A stretch of 64,000 nucleotides of DNA from an uncultured Lachnospiraceae bacterium (lineage in GTDB: Bacteria; Bacillota; Clostridia; Lachnospirales; Lachnospiraceae): positions 62,001-126,000 of the forward strand of contig CAMEOT010000001.1 of NCBI GenBank assembly GCA_945929965.1, given 5' to 3'. The position numbers and the translations under genes are program-made. This document shows positions 61,383 through 64,000 of this stretch, in pieces; the stretch's first letter is position 1, and each line of letters begins with the position of its first letter. The notes below the pieces were generated by a model, which worked only from the letters and a program-made list of their open reading frames with translations, ran no database searches and was not told where the DNA came from.

Positions 61383-62150
61383 CTATTCGTTATGCTTCTT
61401 AATGTATTCCTCGCAATCCTCATATCTGGGATAACCGTAATTATTTTGCAGACTATCCTCGAATTTTTTCTCTTCTTCCGCGGTAAACGTATAGCGGTCT
61501 GTCAGACTGTTCAGGGTTGCTTCCACATAGGGACGGATATACTCTTTGTCTTCCTCCGACATTCCTCCACTGTATTCCAGTCCCCGCAGAATCCAGTAAT
61601 CATCCAAAAGCTGTATCTCCTGATAGTCACGAAGTGTCTCTCCACTCTGTTCCAGCGCCAGATATTCTCTCGCATTCCGGCAGCTCATGAGCCTCGTGAA
61701 AATACCGCTATGCTCCCATCTGTCGATCACTCTGTCCTCTACGACAGCCTGTTCATAAAAATCTGTCAGTCCTTCGAAGTCCTGCTCACGGTATAACCGG
61801 TCCAGAACCGGGAAGTTTTCTTTTTCCCACAGATAATCCGCTCTGGCATCCCTGGGTTCTATATACTGCGCCCGGAACACAATTACCGCAAGAATAGCTG
61901 CCAATGCCGCAATCATGAGCAATATCTGAAATACAAACTTCTTCTTTTTCTTGATCTTTTTCTTCAGTTCCTTCTCCGGTACCTGCTCTAACTGCTGCAT
62001 ATCCCGGCGCACGTCCTCCAGCTTCCCCAGATATTCCGCTTCGGCGCCCTTGTAATTCAAGCTTCCGCAATAGGGACACTTTGGAAGGGTATCCTCGAAT
62101 TCCGCTCCGCAGGAACTACAAATGATCTTTTTTACTTCCGTATCTGCCAT
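61383..62150 (-). CDS. Zinc-ribbon membrane protein of unknown function
   Basis: 255 residues. N-terminal zinc ribbon CSSCGAEF...CPYCGSLN (residues 11-31), a strongly basic stretch KKKIKKKKK before one transmembrane helix (about 73-93, FQILLMIAALAAILAVIVF), then a helical extracytoplasmic domain with acidic residues. Paralogous in layout to the gene at 60576 but with little direct sequence identity outside the ribbon. First gene of the three-gene unit; divergent from the AraC regulator. Function unknown. Confidence 0.78.
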   Translation of the reverse strand: MADTEVKKIICSSCGAEFEDTLPKCPYCGSLNYKGAEAEYLGKLEDVRRDMQQLEQVPEKELKKKIKKKKKFVFQILLMIAALAAILAVIVFRAQYIEPRDARADYLWEKENFPVLDRLYREQDFEGLTDFYEQAVVEDRVIDRWEHSGIFTRLMSCRNAREYLALEQSGETLRDYQEIQLLDDYWILRGLEYSGGMSEEDKEYIRPYVEATLNSLTDRYTFTAEEEKKFEDSLQNNYGYPRYEDCEEYIKKHNE

Positions 62151-62294
62151 GATAGGATTCTCTCCTTGATCCGGGCTGCCCGCCCTACTTACTCATGTTG
62201 ATTCCTTCCCCGCAACCGGTGAATTTATATTCATCATACAACACTAAAAAGCATCTCGCAATCCGGGAATCGATTTTTTACATATTTGCATATC

Positions 62295-62323
62295 TTGAGG
62301 TTTTTGTCGCTTTCCTGTAAAAT
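62295..62323 (+). promoter_or_regulatory. Probable promoter of the AraC-family regulator
   Basis: On the plus strand there is TTGAGG (62295-62300), a 17-base spacer and TAAAAT (62318-62323), about 65 bases upstream of the start codon. The rest of the 62151-62377 gap holds no other recognisable feature. Confidence 0.6.
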
Positions 62324-62389
62324 AAACTCAGTTGGAGGACCTGCCTGCAGTTCATCATCAGCAGGCTGCTGAAAGGAATGTATTTTGAT

Positions 62390-63358
62390 ATGTACGAGAA
62401 CAATTTTCTGGATCCGGCCTATATCACGCCGGAAGAACAACAGATCTTAGACGGCGACATTGCCGTTCAGAAGAATCTTTACACCAGCAAACAGGATTTT
62501 GTGGTGGAGAGCAATAAATTTTTAGAGCATTCCGAGGATGATATTACGCTGCGGCGCCATACCCGCTTCGTGGATTTTCCAAAGCATAAGCATGACTATG
62601 TGGAGATTTTCTATTGTCTCTCCGGTTCTGTCACGCATGTCATAAATGAAGAAGAGATCCGTCTCCGGCCCGGAGAGCTATTATTCATGAACCAACATAT
62701 CGAACACGCTGTTATAGCGTGTGGGCAGGAAGATCTAGGCATTAATATCATCATCCGCCCGGCGTATTTTCAGAATATCCTCACATTGATCAACAAGAAC
62801 AATATTCTGGCGGATTTTATTATCAACGCTTTAGAATGTGACAGCTGTGTCGGACAGTATCTGTACTTCACGGTCTCCGACAATCCCTGTATCCAGAATC
62901 TGATCCATAATGCCGTATTTCTATTATTGCAGCAGCCTCAGAACTGGCACAAGCTCTCGGAGCATACCTTTGCCCTGCTGTTCATGCATATTTTAAGCAA
63001 TGCGGAAAATATTTTATTGGACCAAAAGGACGAGCAGAGCAATGTCCTGATGGTGGTAGTGCGCAGATATCTGGCGGAACATTATGACATCGGAACCCTT
63101 CATGAGCTGGCGGCACAGATTGGGTATACTCCATCCTCCCTGAGCCGTATGATCAAAAAATATTCCGGCACCACCTTCAAGGAAATACAGACAAAGCAGC
63201 GCATGCGGGTCGCTATGAATCAGCTCTCCCACACGGCGCTGCCGGTGTCTGAAATTGCCCTGTCCGTGGGCTATGAGAATCAGAATTTTTTCTACAAACA
63301 GTTCAAAAAAATGTATGACATGACGCCTAACGAAGCGCGTTTAAAGTCTCGCCAATAG
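62390..63358 (+). CDS. AraC-family regulator with cupin sensor (rhamnose-type)
   Basis: 322 residues. N-terminal cupin domain (HTRFVDFPKHKHDYVEIFYCLSGSVTHVI...RLRPGELLFMNQHIEHAVI, about 55-115) that binds a sugar, and a C-terminal AraC double HTH (LHELAAQIGYTPSSLSRMIKKYSGTTFKEI, VSEIALSVGYENQNFFYKQFKKMYDMTPNEAR). Lying convergent to rhamnulose-1-phosphate aldolase, it may be a RhaR/RhaS-like activator of rhamnose use; that is inferred from position only. Start uncertain: 62390 follows AAAGGA by 12 bases, while the ATG at 62378 directly abuts it. Confidence 0.88.
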   Translation: MYENNFLDPAYITPEEQQILDGDIAVQKNLYTSKQDFVVESNKFLEHSEDDITLRRHTRFVDFPKHKHDYVEIFYCLSGSVTHVINEEEIRLRPGELLFMNQHIEHAVIACGQEDLGINIIIRPAYFQNILTLINKNNILADFIINALECDSCVGQYLYFTVSDNPCIQNLIHNAVFLLLQQPQNWHKLSEHTFALLFMHILSNAENILLDQKDEQSNVLMVVVRRYLAEHYDIGTLHELAAQIGYTPSSLSRMIKKYSGTTFKEIQTKQRMRVAMNQLSHTALPVSEIALSVGYENQNFFYKQFKKMYDMTPNEARLKSRQ

Positions 63359-63381
63359 TATCAAGTGTTTTATATATGTAA

Positions 63382-63423
63382 CGATCCGAGAATCCTTTGT
63401 GTATCTCTTGGATCGCTATTTTT
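63382..63423. terminator. Bidirectional terminator between AraC regulator and rhaD
   Basis: CGATCCGAGA / TCTCTTGGATCG stem of about 10 pairs with a T-run on the plus strand (CTATTTTTC) and an AT-rich tail on the minus strand. The rhaD stop codon (63416-63418) lies in its flank. Confidence 0.7.
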
Positions 63424-64000
63424 CATATAAAAATTCCTCAGGAAGGGTCACACCGAAATCCTTTGCCAGATGACGGAAATCATCGGGAGTAATGGTCTGT
63501 CTCTTGCCCTGCTGCATGGACAGCATCTTCACCAGGATCTCTGCAGATTTTTCTACGGTATGCATCAGACCGAAGGTCAGGTCGAAATCTTTTCCTGCTG
63601 CGAAGGTTCCGTGATGTGCCCAGATCGCCAGATCGTATTTCTTCATCAGCTCGGAGGTAGCCACAGCGATCTCTCTGCCGCCCGGTACCATCCAGGGCAC
63701 TACGCCCACGCCATCCGGGAATACTACGGGACACTCGGTTGCCATCTCCCACAGTTCTCTGGTGAATACCTTATCCTCCAGCGGCAGGACGAAGGTCAGT
63801 GCGATGATATTAGTGGTATGTGCATGATATACCACACGATAATCCGGATCCTGTAACTTCTTCACTTCCAGATTCATCAGGTGGCTGGGAAGCTCAGAGG
63901 TAGGTCTGCCGCCGTTTACCAGTCCCCATACGATACGGTAATTCTCACCCTTGTCATCCAGCTCGATCATACAGATGGAATCTTCCGGCTTGATGCTGAC
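63416..64000 (-). CDS. rhaD: Rhamnulose-1-phosphate aldolase, partial (5' end beyond window)
   Basis: 195 codons visible; the frame is open to the window edge, so the N-terminal ~75 residues are outside (family length about 270). Class II aldolase that cleaves L-rhamnulose-1-phosphate into DHAP and L-lactaldehyde. Zinc ligands and neighbourhood: VVYHAHTTNIIALTFVL (two His) and LAIWAHHGTFAAGKDFDLTFGLMHTVEKSAEI (third His). The internal Met at 63970 is not the start, because the frame before it (VSIKPEDSICMIELDD) continues the family sequence. Fuculose-phosphate aldolases are shorter and differ in the HHGTF region. Confidence 0.9.
   Translation of the reverse strand, partial: VSIKPEDSICMIELDDKGENYRIVWGLVNGGRPTSELPSHLMNLEVKKLQDPDYRVVYHAHTTNIIALTFVLPLEDKVFTRELWEMATECPVVFPDGVGVVPWMVPGGREIAVATSELMKKYDLAIWAHHGTFAAGKDFDLTFGLMHTVEKSAEILVKMLSMQQGKRQTITPDDFRHLAKDFGVTLPEEFLYEK

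Overview
This 64 kb window looks like a chromosomal segment of a Gram-positive, anaerobic, gut-type Clostridia, most likely a Lachnospiraceae member. The evidence is AGGAGG-type ribosome sites, the cluster uvrC-hprK-glk-murB-rapZ-whiA-(HPr/Crh-like), a type-3 ProS behind a T-box, YesM/YesN two-component genes, DUF1846, a CD1871A-type CXXC mini-protein, and sugar ABC transporters without their own ATPase. No rRNA, tRNA, CRISPR array or complete insertion sequence was seen. Most genes lie on the minus strand.

Layout. 0-1.1 kb: the 5' part of an ammonium transporter (Amt), cut by the window edge, with a strong promoter and a two-hairpin leader. 1.3-4.3 kb: a GNAT acetyltransferase, a cyclophilin and class II fructose-bisphosphate aldolase. 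4.4-12.2 kb: a conserved block of DagK-like lipid kinase, a Crh-like HPr with Asp15, whiA, rapZ, murB, ROK glucokinase, hprK and uvrC. 12.3-18.5 kb: a maltodextrin-type operon (LacI regulator, GH13 hydrolase, binding lipoprotein, two permeases) with twin palindromic operators. 18.5-19.2 kb: a gene-free island with five tandem 52-bp hairpin repeats. 19.2-22.4 kb: a tandem-ACT protein and ftsH. 22.4-28.6 kb: three phosphatase-type enzymes followed (reading against transcription) by an ABC importer whose binding protein recalls UgpB. 28.8-40.7 kb: a complete N,N'-diacetylchitobiose/GlcNAc locus, with chitobiose phosphorylase (GH94), phosphohexose mutase, YesM/YesN sensor-regulator, ABC importer, NagB and NagA. 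41-44.3 kb: DUF1846 protein and pyrG. 44.3-53.3 kb: an accessory, partly decaying region with an esterase, two NUDIX genes (one broken), VOC, nucleotidase, GNATs, a DUF1016 nuclease, a two-component system, and a CXXC / 4Fe-4S / thioredoxin-like cassette in which three neighbouring genes have lost internal segments. 53.5-64 kb: a CaCA exchanger, a GDT1-type exporter, an exonuclease, two alpha/beta hydrolases, proS with T-box, three membrane proteins (two with N-terminal zinc ribbons), an AraC regulator and a partial rhamnulose-1-phosphate aldolase.

How the genes work together. Three importers feed cytoplasmic glycoside breakdown. Maltodextrin is hydrolysed by GH13 and glucose is phosphorylated by the ROK kinase. 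Chitobiose is split phosphorolytically and passes via mutase, NagA and NagB to fructose-6-phosphate, then to the aldolase. HprK plus the Crh-like protein would supply carbon-status signalling.

The most notable unexplained signal is a family of non-coding palindromic elements with TIRs near GTAACTATTCAGARCC. There are five clear copies, at 2894, 7359, 22239, 40799 and 58305, plus one distant relative at 1301. Two copies carry perfect 8-bp target-site duplications, so these are miniature mobile elements. Their internal stems covary between copies. They sit in 5' UTRs or against stop codons.
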